64,000 nucleotides of DNA from an uncultured Alphaproteobacteria bacterium (GTDB taxonomy: Bacteria; Pseudomonadota; Alphaproteobacteria; Rhizobiales; Aestuariivirgaceae). The notes beneath the pieces were generated by a model. It ran no database searches. It was not told the origin of the DNA and saw only the letters and a program-made list of their open reading frames with translations. The position numbers were made by a program, and so were the translations under genes. Where the stretch lies: NCBI GenBank assembly GCA_945957365.1, contig CAMFKI010000002.1, forward strand, positions 248,001-312,000. Direction: 5' to 3'. Positions within the stretch are counted from its first letter, which is position 1; every line of letters starts with the position of its first letter. Shown in pieces: positions 9,666 through 17,792 of this stretch.

Positions 9666-10676
9666 ATGCGTACCACCGGCGAAACCGGTGCAAGACTAGA
9701 AACGACTTCTTCCGGCAAGCCTGTTGATGCTCCGGTGTCCTGGACCGACGACATGACCATCACCATCAGTGAAAACGTGTTTCCGCTCTTTCATCCGGCG
9801 ATGATGGATGACCTGAAGGATCCGTGCCCCGTGTTCGACGGCGAGCTCTGGCATGTGTTCGGGTCGGCCGGCACGGTGAAGAGCGAGACGTGGAGCATTC
9901 TTCACGCCACCGCGCCCGATCTCTATGGTCCGTGGACGGAGCATGAGCCGGTCAAGCTGCCGATCAGCGGCTCGGGAGTCGCGGCCCCCGGTGTCATATT
10001 CGACGCCGGCGTCTTCCACATGTTCGTGCAGACCGAATTCATGAAATCGGGCGGGCGCTGCGAACACGCCGTGTCGAACGATGGATTCCACTGGGTGGTA
10101 TTGGCGCCGGCGATCCTCGCCATTGCGGGAACCGGCGAGGATGGCATCTACGATCCGCATCCCGCGATGATCGGCGGACAGCGCTATATCGCCTATTCCG
10201 GCATGCCGCCCTTCGCGCGGGTGCCGCAGCCCGACATCTATCTCGCCCGCTCGATGTCCGATTCATGGTTCGGACCCTGGAAGCGGCTCGGCAAGATTCT
10301 CGATCACGCGGATGTGCCGCACCACAATCCGCGCGAACATCCCGATTACGAATGGGGTATCGAGGGTGCGCAGCTGGTCGAACTTCCCGATGGCCGCATC
10401 CTGCTGAACGCAACCTGCTTCCTGCCCGAAGGCCAGCGGGGCAGCCGGCAGCGCGTGTTCTTCGCCATCGCCGAGAAGGTCGAAGGTCCCTACCGGTCGC
10501 TCGGTCCGGTGCTCGATCCGGGCGAGCCGGGCGAGAACGGCCATTCGACGGTCATGGTCAACGGCAGCGAGCTCACCCTGTTCTATCAAAGCCGGCGCGT
10601 GGCCACCGATCATCGATGGCGTTTCGGCATCGCCAAGTTCGACCTGGCACAGCCGCACCTGTCGCAAAGCGCCTGA
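9666..10676 (+). CDS. GH43-like five-bladed beta-propeller protein (putative glycoside hydrolase)
   Basis: Up to 336 residues. Repeated blade-like segments (DPCPVFDGELWHVFGSAG, GVIFDAGVFHMFVQTEF, YDPHPAMIGGQRYIAYSG, GAQLVELPDGRILLNATCF, GHSTVMVNGSELTLFYQSR) resemble the GH43/GH32/GH117 propeller superfamily, with acidic residues in the expected central places. There is no signal peptide, so it is probably cytoplasmic. An alternative start at 9753 (MTITISENVF) would remove a low-complexity 29-residue extension. Neither start has a strong ribosome site. The substrate is unknown. Confidence 0.7.
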   Translation: MRTTGETGARLETTSSGKPVDAPVSWTDDMTITISENVFPLFHPAMMDDLKDPCPVFDGELWHVFGSAGTVKSETWSILHATAPDLYGPWTEHEPVKLPISGSGVAAPGVIFDAGVFHMFVQTEFMKSGGRCEHAVSNDGFHWVVLAPAILAIAGTGEDGIYDPHPAMIGGQRYIAYSGMPPFARVPQPDIYLARSMSDSWFGPWKRLGKILDHADVPHHNPREHPDYEWGIEGAQLVELPDGRILLNATCFLPEGQRGSRQRVFFAIAEKVEGPYRSLGPVLDPGEPGENGHSTVMVNGSELTLFYQSRRVATDHRWRFGIAKFDLAQPHLSQSA

Positions 10677-10964
10677 CGTACCGGTGAGCGCGTCCTGACG
10701 CCTGCGCGCGGCGTGCCGTGACCCACTGTCTTCTTCTGCACGCTGCACGCGCCTGCGGTCGCGGAACCAAAGTGGGACCCGCACGTTGGGTGAAAGCGGA
10801 CCCCCTAACCCTCCAGAATAGTCCTGCATCCTGACCGGCCGATGCGGCTGGCCCAGTGGCAGCTTTCGCGAGACCTGGACACGGGTGCCGTCCAGACGCG
10901 CGGCGTTTTGCCGTGAGTTTCAGGATCTTGGAACGACCCGCCAACTGAAAGGAACAGGACAGAC

Positions 10965-12140
10965 ATGGCTCTCCAGATACCGACGGCAATCTCGAAGACC
11001 AAGGGCGCGGCATCCGAGTCGACAGTTCTGCTGTGCCTGTCGCATCTGCGCTGGAACTTCGTCTTCCAGCGCCCGCAGCATCTGCTCACCCGCGCGGCGC
11101 GAACCAACACCGTATTGTATTTCGAAGAACCGGTTTACGAAAACGTGACCCGCGCGACGCTGCGCGCCGCCGACATGGATGGCGTGCGCGTTCTTACCCC
11201 GGTCCTGCCTGAGGGAACCACCGCGGCCCAGGCGATCGTCATGCAGCGTTCACTTCTCAACAATGCGCTGGCTTCGCTCACCTATGACCGGCTGGTCCTC
11301 TGGTACTACACGCCGATGGCGCTGCCATTCTCCGACCACGTCGATTGTGACGTCTGCGTCTATGACTGCATGGACGAACTCTCCGCCTTCAAGAATGCAC
11401 CGCGCGAACTGGTGCAGATGGAACGCCTCCTGATGCAGCGGGCCGACGTCGTCTTCACCGGCGGCCAGAGCATCTACGAGGCCAAGCGCCGGCTGCACAG
11501 GTCCATCCATCCCTTCCCGTCGTCGATCGACGTTGCGCATTTCCACAAGGCCAGGAAGCCGACGAAGGATCCGGCGGACCAGGCCGCGATCCCCCACCCG
11601 CGCGTCGGCTTTGCCGGGGTGATCGACGAGCGTCTCGACATCAAGCTGCTGGACGATGCGGCCGCCAAGATGCCCGATGTGCAGTTCATCATGATCGGTC
11701 CAGTGGTGAAGATCGATCCCGCGGACCTGCCGCGCCGCGCCAACATCCACTGGCTTGGCGGCAAGTCCTATGCCGAACTCCCGACCTACATGGCCAACTG
11801 GGACATGGGCTGGATGCCCTTTGCCCTCAACGAGGCAACCCGCTACATCAGCCCCACCAAGACGCCGGAGTTCCTGGCGGCGGGGCTGCCGGTGGTGTCG
11901 ACGGCCATCGTCGACGTGGTGCGGAGCTATGGCGCGCAGGGTCTTGTGCAAATCGCCGACGCCGATGACATCGAGGACAAGATCCGCGAGGGGCTCGGCA
12001 ATCCGAAGGACCTGATGCGCCGCTCGGTCGATGCCTATCTGTCCACCATGTCATGGGACCAGACCTGGGCTGCGATGTCCGCCCATTTGTCGCGCGTGGC
12101 GCGGCCGCGTGTCGAAGCCGCACTGCGCGTCGGGGCGTGA
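10965..12140 (+). CDS. Glycosyltransferase, GT-B fold, linked to UDP-galactopyranose mutase
   Basis: 391 residues. After a short variable N-terminus the sequence begins STVLLCLSHLRWNFVFQRPQHLLTR, typical of family 1 glycosyltransferases that often sit beside glf. PHPRVGFAGVIDERLDIKLL begins the second Rossmann domain, and YISPTKTPEFLAAGLPVVST is the nucleotide-sugar binding region. The ATG has AAAGGAAC upstream. The glf gene starts 5 bp after the stop, implying one operon. It probably transfers galactofuranose or a related sugar to a cell-surface glycan; that role is inferred from context. Confidence 0.88.
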   Translation: MALQIPTAISKTKGAASESTVLLCLSHLRWNFVFQRPQHLLTRAARTNTVLYFEEPVYENVTRATLRAADMDGVRVLTPVLPEGTTAAQAIVMQRSLLNNALASLTYDRLVLWYYTPMALPFSDHVDCDVCVYDCMDELSAFKNAPRELVQMERLLMQRADVVFTGGQSIYEAKRRLHRSIHPFPSSIDVAHFHKARKPTKDPADQAAIPHPRVGFAGVIDERLDIKLLDDAAAKMPDVQFIMIGPVVKIDPADLPRRANIHWLGGKSYAELPTYMANWDMGWMPFALNEATRYISPTKTPEFLAAGLPVVSTAIVDVVRSYGAQGLVQIADADDIEDKIREGLGNPKDLMRRSVDAYLSTMSWDQTWAAMSAHLSRVARPRVEAALRVGA

Positions 12141-12145
12141 GCGGC

Positions 12146-13282
12146 ATGTTCGACTGGCTCATCGTCGGCGCCGGCTTCGCCGGAAGCGTGCTTGCGGAAC
12201 GGATCGCCTCCCAGCGGGGGGAATCCGTTCTCCTCATCGACCGGCGCAGCCATATCGGCGGCAATGCCTATGACTGCTATGACGATGCGGGCATTCTCAT
12301 CCACCGTTATGGCCCGCACATCTTCCACACCAACGGGCAGCAGATCGTCGACTATCTCTCGCAATTCACGGCCTGGCGCCCCTACGAGCACCGGGTGCTG
12401 GCGAAAGTGGACAACAAACTGCTGCCGATCCCCATCAACCTCGATACGATCAACGGTCTGTACGGCCTCGACCTGAATTCGGAGCAGCTCGAGCGGTTTT
12501 TCGCCGAGCGGCGCGAGCCGGTCGACGAGATCAAGACGTCCGAGGATGTCGTCGTCAGCACCGTCGGCCGCGAACTCTATGAGAAGTTCTTCCGCGGCTA
12601 TACCCGCAAGCAGTGGGGGGTGGATCCCTCCGAACTCAACAAGTCCGTGACCTCGCGGATCCCGACGCGCACCAACCGCGACGATCGTTACTTTACCGAC
12701 ACGTTCCAGGCCATGCCGCTGCATGGCTACACCCGGATGTTCGAGCGGATGCTGAACCATCCCAAGATCAAGATAATGCTGCAGACGGATTTTCGTGAGA
12801 TCCGCGATCTGGTGCCGTTCAACCGGCTGATCTTTACCGGGCCGGTAGATGAGTTCTTCGGCTGGCAGTTCGGCAAGCTTCCCTATCGTTCGCTGCGGTT
12901 CGAGCACCGGACCGTCGACCAGGAGCAGTTCCAGCCCGTCGCCGTCGTCAACTATCCGCAGACGGAGGATTACACGCGCATCACCGAATACAAGCACCTG
13001 ACGGGCCAGAAGGCGGCGCGCACCAGCCTGACCTACGAGTATCCGACCGATACGGGCGATCCCTACTATCCCGTTCCGCGGGCCGAAAACGAGGCGCTGT
13101 ACAAGCGCTACGAAGCCCTGGCGGCGGCCCGAAGCGACGTCTGGTTCGTTGGCCGGCTGGCAACCTACCGCTACTACAACATGGACCAGGTGGTGGGCCA
13201 GGCACTGTCGACCTTCCGGCGCATCCAGGATGCGCTCCCCACCGCCGCGCCGCGTCAGGCCATGTCGGAAGCGGCCGAATAG
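12146..13282 (+). CDS. glf: UDP-galactopyranose mutase
   Basis: 378 residues. This flavoenzyme interconverts UDP-galactopyranose and UDP-galactofuranose. The N-terminal FAD motif is DWLIVGAGFAGSVLAERIA, followed by the family blocks DRRSHIGGNAYD and HRYGPHIFHTN. Later come FFRGYTRKQWG, LPYRSLRFEHRT, EYPTDTGDPYYPVP and a final FVGRLATYRYYNMDQVVGQAL. The start at ATG 12146 puts the FAD motif near the N-terminus; the frame is open upstream but overlaps the glycosyltransferase. It supplies the donor for galactofuranose-containing glycans. Confidence 0.97.
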   Translation: MFDWLIVGAGFAGSVLAERIASQRGESVLLIDRRSHIGGNAYDCYDDAGILIHRYGPHIFHTNGQQIVDYLSQFTAWRPYEHRVLAKVDNKLLPIPINLDTINGLYGLDLNSEQLERFFAERREPVDEIKTSEDVVVSTVGRELYEKFFRGYTRKQWGVDPSELNKSVTSRIPTRTNRDDRYFTDTFQAMPLHGYTRMFERMLNHPKIKIMLQTDFREIRDLVPFNRLIFTGPVDEFFGWQFGKLPYRSLRFEHRTVDQEQFQPVAVVNYPQTEDYTRITEYKHLTGQKAARTSLTYEYPTDTGDPYYPVPRAENEALYKRYEALAAARSDVWFVGRLATYRYYNMDQVVGQALSTFRRIQDALPTAAPRQAMSEAAE

Positions 13283-13376
13283 AACCTCTTCTGCGCGGGG
13301 CAATCAGCGGCGGGCCGAGGGAACGTTTCGGCCTGCCGCCTGTTGGGCTCAACACCACCCGAGTGAGGAGAGCCCC

Positions 13377-14660
13377 ATGTATCACCATGTGAAGAAGCTG
13401 ATGTACACCGTTCGCGTCGATGCGCCCGACCCGCGCTTCGGCAACATGCTGCTCGAGCAGTTCGGCGGCGCGAACGGCGAGCTGGCGGCCGCGATGCAAT
13501 ATTCCATTCAGGGACTGAATTGCGACGATGCCGCCCGCAAGGACCTGCTGATGGATATCGGCACCGAGGAGCTGAGCCATCTCGAGATCGTGGGCAACCT
13601 TGCCCGGCTGCATCTCGCCCAGATGAAGAACAGCCGCGATGCCGCAGAAGCCGACCCGCTCATTGCCATCGCAGGCGGCGGTGGTGTCAGTCTGTACAAT
13701 TCCATGGGCAGCGCCTGGACGGCCGACTACCTGAAGATCACGGGTGAGCTCGACGTCGATCTGCGCAGCAACATCGCTGCCGAGGCCCGCGCCAAGATCG
13801 TCTATGAGCGTCTCATCGATTTCTGCGACGATGCCGGAACGAAGGATGCGCTGCAGTTTCTCATGACCCGTGAGATCACGCACATGAAGGCCTTTGCCGC
13901 GGCGCTGGAAAGCATGGAGAAGCCGCCTTTCTCGATTGGCCGCATTGCGCCCAGCGCCGGCGTCGTCAACCAGTTCTACAATGACTCGACCGGCACGGGC
14001 GACATGGGCGAGATCGACACCCGCGGGCCGTGGAACGAGGGCGGTGACTGGGAGTTCATCCAGTTGCCAGCCATGCCGGCGCAGAATGGTGCTGGCCATG
14101 ACGGCGAAGAGGGGTTTGCCGAAGCCGCGGTGGAAAGTTCGATACCGACCGAGCCCGATGCCATTCATGCCTCCCTCGTCGAGATGCTGCGCGACATGCT
14201 CCATGCGGAGAAGCAGCTGATCAAGGCCCTGCCCAAGATGTCAAAGGCGGCTCACGCGGAGCAGCTGCGCGATGCGTTCGACCTGCATCTCGCTGAAACC
14301 GAAGTTCATGCCCAGCGCCTCACCGAGATCCTCGAGATGATGGGAGAGAGCTCGGCCCGGCCGAAGCCGTGCAAGGGCATGATGGGCCTCCTCGAAGAAG
14401 GCGATGACATCATCAGCGAAAACCGCAAGCGCGATGCCTATGCAGCAGACCTCAACCTCATTGCCGCGGCGCACAAGGTCGAGCATTACGAAATGGCGAG
14501 CTACATCACGGCGCGCAATCTCGCCAATCAGCTGCGCCTGCCGGAGATCAGCCGGCTGTTGCAGATGACGCTTGCCGAGGAGCAAAATGCCGACATGCTG
14601 CTCGACCAGATCCAGCGGCCGCTGATTTCTGTCCTCAGCAGGCCCGCTGCGATCATGTGA
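13377..14660 (+). CDS. Manganese catalase fused to a DUF892 (YciE/YciF) ferritin-like domain
   Basis: 427 residues in two parts. Residues 1-220 are a manganese (non-haem) catalase. The dinuclear Mn ligands can all be placed: Glu35 (GGANGELAAAMQ), Glu65 and His68 (GTEELSHLEI), Glu136 (NIAAEARAKI) and His169 (REITHMKAF). Residues from about 265 to 420 (LVEMLRDMLHAEKQLIKALPKM ... LAEEQNADMLLDQI) are a DUF892/YciE ferritin-like helical bundle, usually a separate stress protein. The start at ATG 13377 follows GAGGAGAG. It would dismutate hydrogen peroxide in the cytoplasm without haem; the tail's role is unknown. Confidence 0.93.
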   Translation: MYHHVKKLMYTVRVDAPDPRFGNMLLEQFGGANGELAAAMQYSIQGLNCDDAARKDLLMDIGTEELSHLEIVGNLARLHLAQMKNSRDAAEADPLIAIAGGGGVSLYNSMGSAWTADYLKITGELDVDLRSNIAAEARAKIVYERLIDFCDDAGTKDALQFLMTREITHMKAFAAALESMEKPPFSIGRIAPSAGVVNQFYNDSTGTGDMGEIDTRGPWNEGGDWEFIQLPAMPAQNGAGHDGEEGFAEAAVESSIPTEPDAIHASLVEMLRDMLHAEKQLIKALPKMSKAAHAEQLRDAFDLHLAETEVHAQRLTEILEMMGESSARPKPCKGMMGLLEEGDDIISENRKRDAYAADLNLIAAAHKVEHYEMASYITARNLANQLRLPEISRLLQMTLAEEQNADMLLDQIQRPLISVLSRPAAIM

Positions 14661-14672
14661 CGGGCAGGCGGA

Positions 14673-15323
14673 CTAGTCGTCCTGCTTTCCGCCGCGGGCC
14701 ACGATGTGAAGCATGCCATCTGCCAGAGGGCGCTGCAATTGCAGCGCCTTTTCCGCTGGTGCGGTGAGCCAGAGGTCGACCTCTTCAGGCGTGGTCAGGA
14801 TGGCCGGCATCGCCTTGGGATGGACGGCGCCCACGTCGGAATTGGCTTCCGTCGTCAGGAAGGCGAACAGGTCATTGGTGGTTTCCCCTTCGCGCACCTT
14901 GCGCACCGAGGTCCACCGGGTCCAGATCCCCGCGAAGAAGGCCAGGGGCCGCTCGGCGCCGAAGGCGAACCAGGCATTTTCCCTTCGTCCGTCGGCCAAG
15001 GTGGCGGGTTCGGCGAAGCTGGTGAATGGCACCACGCAGCGCGATGCCGGAGCAAGCCAGCGCCGCCAGTGGGGCGAGGCGGCGTTGCGCACATTGGTGA
15101 CGCCCGGGTCGCAATTGCGGCCCTTGAGGGCAAAGGCAGGCGACGGCATGCCCCACCGCGCATAGACCAGTTCGCGTCCGTCCGCACCCTGGCGAAGGAT
15201 GGGCGCCTGGTAATCCGGATAGATGCCGGGCAGCGGCGGCATGTTGCCGGTCCCGTCGGTCATGGCGCGGGCCATGGCGATGATCGCGGCCTGGCCCTTG
15301 GTCAGACTATAGAGGTTGCACAT
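14673..15323 (-). CDS. SOS-response-associated peptidase family (SRAP, HMCES/YedK-like)
   Basis: 216 residues beginning MCNLY, so Cys2 becomes the N-terminal residue that crosslinks to abasic sites in single-stranded DNA. Further SRAP marks are the Asn in GVTNVRNAAS, PFTSFAEP with its Glu, and HPKAMPAIL with its His. Members shield abasic sites during replication. It is convergent with the catalase gene (12 bp) and divergent from the cyclase-like gene. No LexA-type box was evident. Confidence 0.93.
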   Translation of the reverse strand: MCNLYSLTKGQAAIIAMARAMTDGTGNMPPLPGIYPDYQAPILRQGADGRELVYARWGMPSPAFALKGRNCDPGVTNVRNAASPHWRRWLAPASRCVVPFTSFAEPATLADGRRENAWFAFGAERPLAFFAGIWTRWTSVRKVREGETTNDLFAFLTTEANSDVGAVHPKAMPAILTTPEEVDLWLTAPAEKALQLQRPLADGMLHIVARGGKQDD

Positions 15324-15413
15324 GCGTTGCTCGAATGGGCGGATTCATCACGAACACATTGCATTTTACAGCCTCCAAACACATAGTTGAATGACAATCT
15401 GGCAGGAGGGGGA

Positions 15414-17294
15414 ATGCGCGAGGTGCGCGTCAGGCGGCGTCTCGCCGCCATCATGGCGGCGGAGGTCGTCGGCTTCAGCCGGCTCATGGAAGCCAATGAG
15501 GAAGCGACACTGGCGGCCCTGCGCCAGCACCATGAAGACCTGATCGATCCTGCCGCCGCGCGTCACGAGGGTCGCATTTTCAAGTCCATGGGCGAGGGAT
15601 TTCTCGCTGAATTTGCCAGCGCCATCGAGGCTGCCGAGGCGGCGCTGGCGATCCAGCGCGGGCTGGCCGCGCGCAACGCCCAGGCGCCTGCCGACCGCGC
15701 GGTGAGGTTTCGCATTGCCATCAATCTCGGCGACGTGCTGGTGCAGGGCGATGATTTCTACGGTGACGACGTCAACCTCGCATCGCGCATGGTGGCCCAT
15801 GCGCCGCCCGGCGGGATCGCCTGTTCGGCCGGCATCCGCTTCCAGATCGGCAGCAAGCTCGATGTGAATTTCGAAGACCTCGGCGAGAAGAGCCTCCGCA
15901 ACATCGCAAGGCCGCTCCACATCTTCCTGATCGATGCAGGCCTTCCCGGCGCGCCGCAAAGCAAGGTCGTGGCGCGGCACGGGCAGGAGCGCACCTCACT
16001 CGCGGTCCTGCCCTTCACCAACATGAGCGGTGATCCGCAGCAGGAATATTTTTCCGACGGCATCACCGAGGATCTGATCACCGATCTCTCGAACGTCTCC
16101 GAACTGTTCGTGCTGAGCCGCAATGCGGTGTTCAAGCACAAGGGCCGCCCCGCCGACATGGAGCGGATCGCCGGCGACCTCGGTGTCGGCTATCTCCTGC
16201 ATGGCAGCGTGCGCAAGGCCGGCTCGAAGGTGCGCGACACGGCGCAGCTCACCGAGGGCGCCAGCGGCGGGCAGGTCTGGGCCGATCGCTATGACCGCGA
16301 TCTCACCGACATCTTCGCGCTGCAGGACGAGATCACCAAGTCGATCGTCGCCGAGCTCAAAGTCAAGCTGCTGCCGCGCGAGCGCCGTGCCATCGAACAG
16401 GCCCCCACGCGCAATGTCGAGGCCTATACCTGGTTCCTGCGCGGGCGGGACTACTTCCACCGCGGCTCGCGCACCTATTACACCTTGGCGAAGCGCATGT
16501 TCGCCAAGGCGATCGAGCTCGATCCCGCCTATGCCAGGGCCCACGCGGGCCTCGCCGACTGCGATGCATTTCTCTACATGGATTACAGCGAGGAAACCGC
16601 TGACGCCGTGCTGCTCAACAGCGAGCGGGCGCTGGCGCTCGAGCCACATCTTGCCGATGCCCATGCCTCACGTGGCCTCGCACTTTCGATCGCCCATCGC
16701 TTCGCCGAATCGGAAGCCGAATTCGCTGCTGCACTGGCATCGGGCGCCGATCTCTTCGAGGTCCATTATTTTTACGGCCGGTCCTGCTATGCGCAGGGCC
16801 GCCTCGCCGACACGGCGAAGCACTGGGAACGCGCAGCGGAGATTAAGCCCGAGGACTACCAGACGCTGATCCTGCTGAACCAGGTCTATACATCGCTTGG
16901 CCGGGAAGCGGACGCGGTGCGCTGTGCGACGAGGGGCGTGGAGCGCGCCGAGCGTGAATTTGCGCGCAACCCGGAGAACCCGCGTCCGGCCTATTTCCTG
17001 GCCACCGCACTTGCCAAGCTGGGGGAAACGAAGCGCGCCGAGCAGTGGGCAAGGACGGCGCTGGCCATTGCGCCGGACGACTACCTGACGCTCTACAACA
17101 TCGCCTGCTACTACAGTGTCGGGAGCCGGGCCGATGAAGCCTTCGGCCTTCTCGCCAGGCTCCTGCCGATCAGCAATGCGGATATGCGGGAGTGGATCCT
17201 GCGCGACTCGGATTTCGATCCGCTGCATGCGGACCCGCGCTGGCAGGAGGTCAGGCGTGCCGCCGCCCCCGACTGGGGCGGCGGGCACGCCTGA
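15414..17294 (+). CDS. Class III adenylate/guanylate cyclase-like protein with TolB-like and TPR domains
   Basis: 626 residues. Residues 5-170 are a class III nucleotide cyclase homology domain, residues about 195-310 a TolB-N-like domain (LAVLPFTNMSGDPQQEYFSDGITEDLITDLS), and 340-600 TPR repeats. Start: ATG 15414 with AGGAGGGGG just before it is preferred to a TTG at 15387. The family's two metal-binding aspartates are both Glu here: AAEVVGFSRLM for the usual AADVVGYSRLM, and SMGEGFLAEF for the usual GDG. The later Asn and Arg (DVNLASRM) are kept. Activity is therefore uncertain; it may be a nucleotide sensor or a cyclase with altered metal use. Confidence 0.93.
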   Translation: MREVRVRRRLAAIMAAEVVGFSRLMEANEEATLAALRQHHEDLIDPAAARHEGRIFKSMGEGFLAEFASAIEAAEAALAIQRGLAARNAQAPADRAVRFRIAINLGDVLVQGDDFYGDDVNLASRMVAHAPPGGIACSAGIRFQIGSKLDVNFEDLGEKSLRNIARPLHIFLIDAGLPGAPQSKVVARHGQERTSLAVLPFTNMSGDPQQEYFSDGITEDLITDLSNVSELFVLSRNAVFKHKGRPADMERIAGDLGVGYLLHGSVRKAGSKVRDTAQLTEGASGGQVWADRYDRDLTDIFALQDEITKSIVAELKVKLLPRERRAIEQAPTRNVEAYTWFLRGRDYFHRGSRTYYTLAKRMFAKAIELDPAYARAHAGLADCDAFLYMDYSEETADAVLLNSERALALEPHLADAHASRGLALSIAHRFAESEAEFAAALASGADLFEVHYFYGRSCYAQGRLADTAKHWERAAEIKPEDYQTLILLNQVYTSLGREADAVRCATRGVERAEREFARNPENPRPAYFLATALAKLGETKRAEQWARTALAIAPDDYLTLYNIACYYSVGSRADEAFGLLARLLPISNADMREWILRDSDFDPLHADPRWQEVRRAAAPDWGGGHA

Positions 17295-17304
17295 GGGTGT
17301 TAAA

Positions 17305-17670
17305 TTAGTTCTGCCAGACGGCGCCCGTCTTGGCATTCACCGAGACGTTGCGCGGCTTGCCGTTCCGCACGGCCGAGAAATTGTAGATCTTGCCGGTACA
17401 ATCGAGCGTGACGATATTGTAATAGCCGCTCGCCTTCACTGCCTGACGGGCCTGACCACAGGTCATCCAGGCCGGCTGCACGTAGCTGTAGGCATAGGGG
17501 TCATACCAGCCGCGGCCATAGTAGTAGCGCCAGTGCGGCGCCACGGCATAGCCGTAATAAGGCACGCCGCCATAGACATAGACCCGGGCTTCCGCCGGCG
17601 GTGCTGCGGTGACCGCCATGGTGGCGAGCGTCGCCAGACCTGCCGCTGCGAGCAACATCCGTTTCATCAT
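17305..17670 (-). CDS. Small secreted protein with PepSY-like C-terminus, function unknown
   Basis: 121 residues from the ATG at 17670, which is preceded by AAGGAGA. It has a clear signal peptide (MMKRMLLAAAGLATLATMAVTAAPPAEA). Next comes a Tyr-rich stretch (YVYGGVPYYGYAVAPHWRYYYGRG) and a C-terminal segment with the alternating pattern of PepSY-type domains (YYNIVTLDCTGKIYNFSAVRNG). Two cysteines could form a disulfide. It is convergent with the cyclase gene, 10 bp apart. I do not recognise a specific family; it is predicted periplasmic. Confidence 0.8.
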   Translation of the reverse strand: MMKRMLLAAAGLATLATMAVTAAPPAEARVYVYGGVPYYGYAVAPHWRYYYGRGWYDPYAYSYVQPAWMTCGQARQAVKASGYYNIVTLDCTGKIYNFSAVRNGKPRNVSVNAKTGAVWQN

Positions 17671-17792
17671 GTTGTTTCTCCTTGCCGATGAACTTTCCGC
17701 CACATCGAACCGTCCGGGCGGTCGGCGGCCATTCTCCGCTCCGGCCGTGTATTGTCCATAAACCTTTGCGTGCCCGATGCGCCACAATCAAC

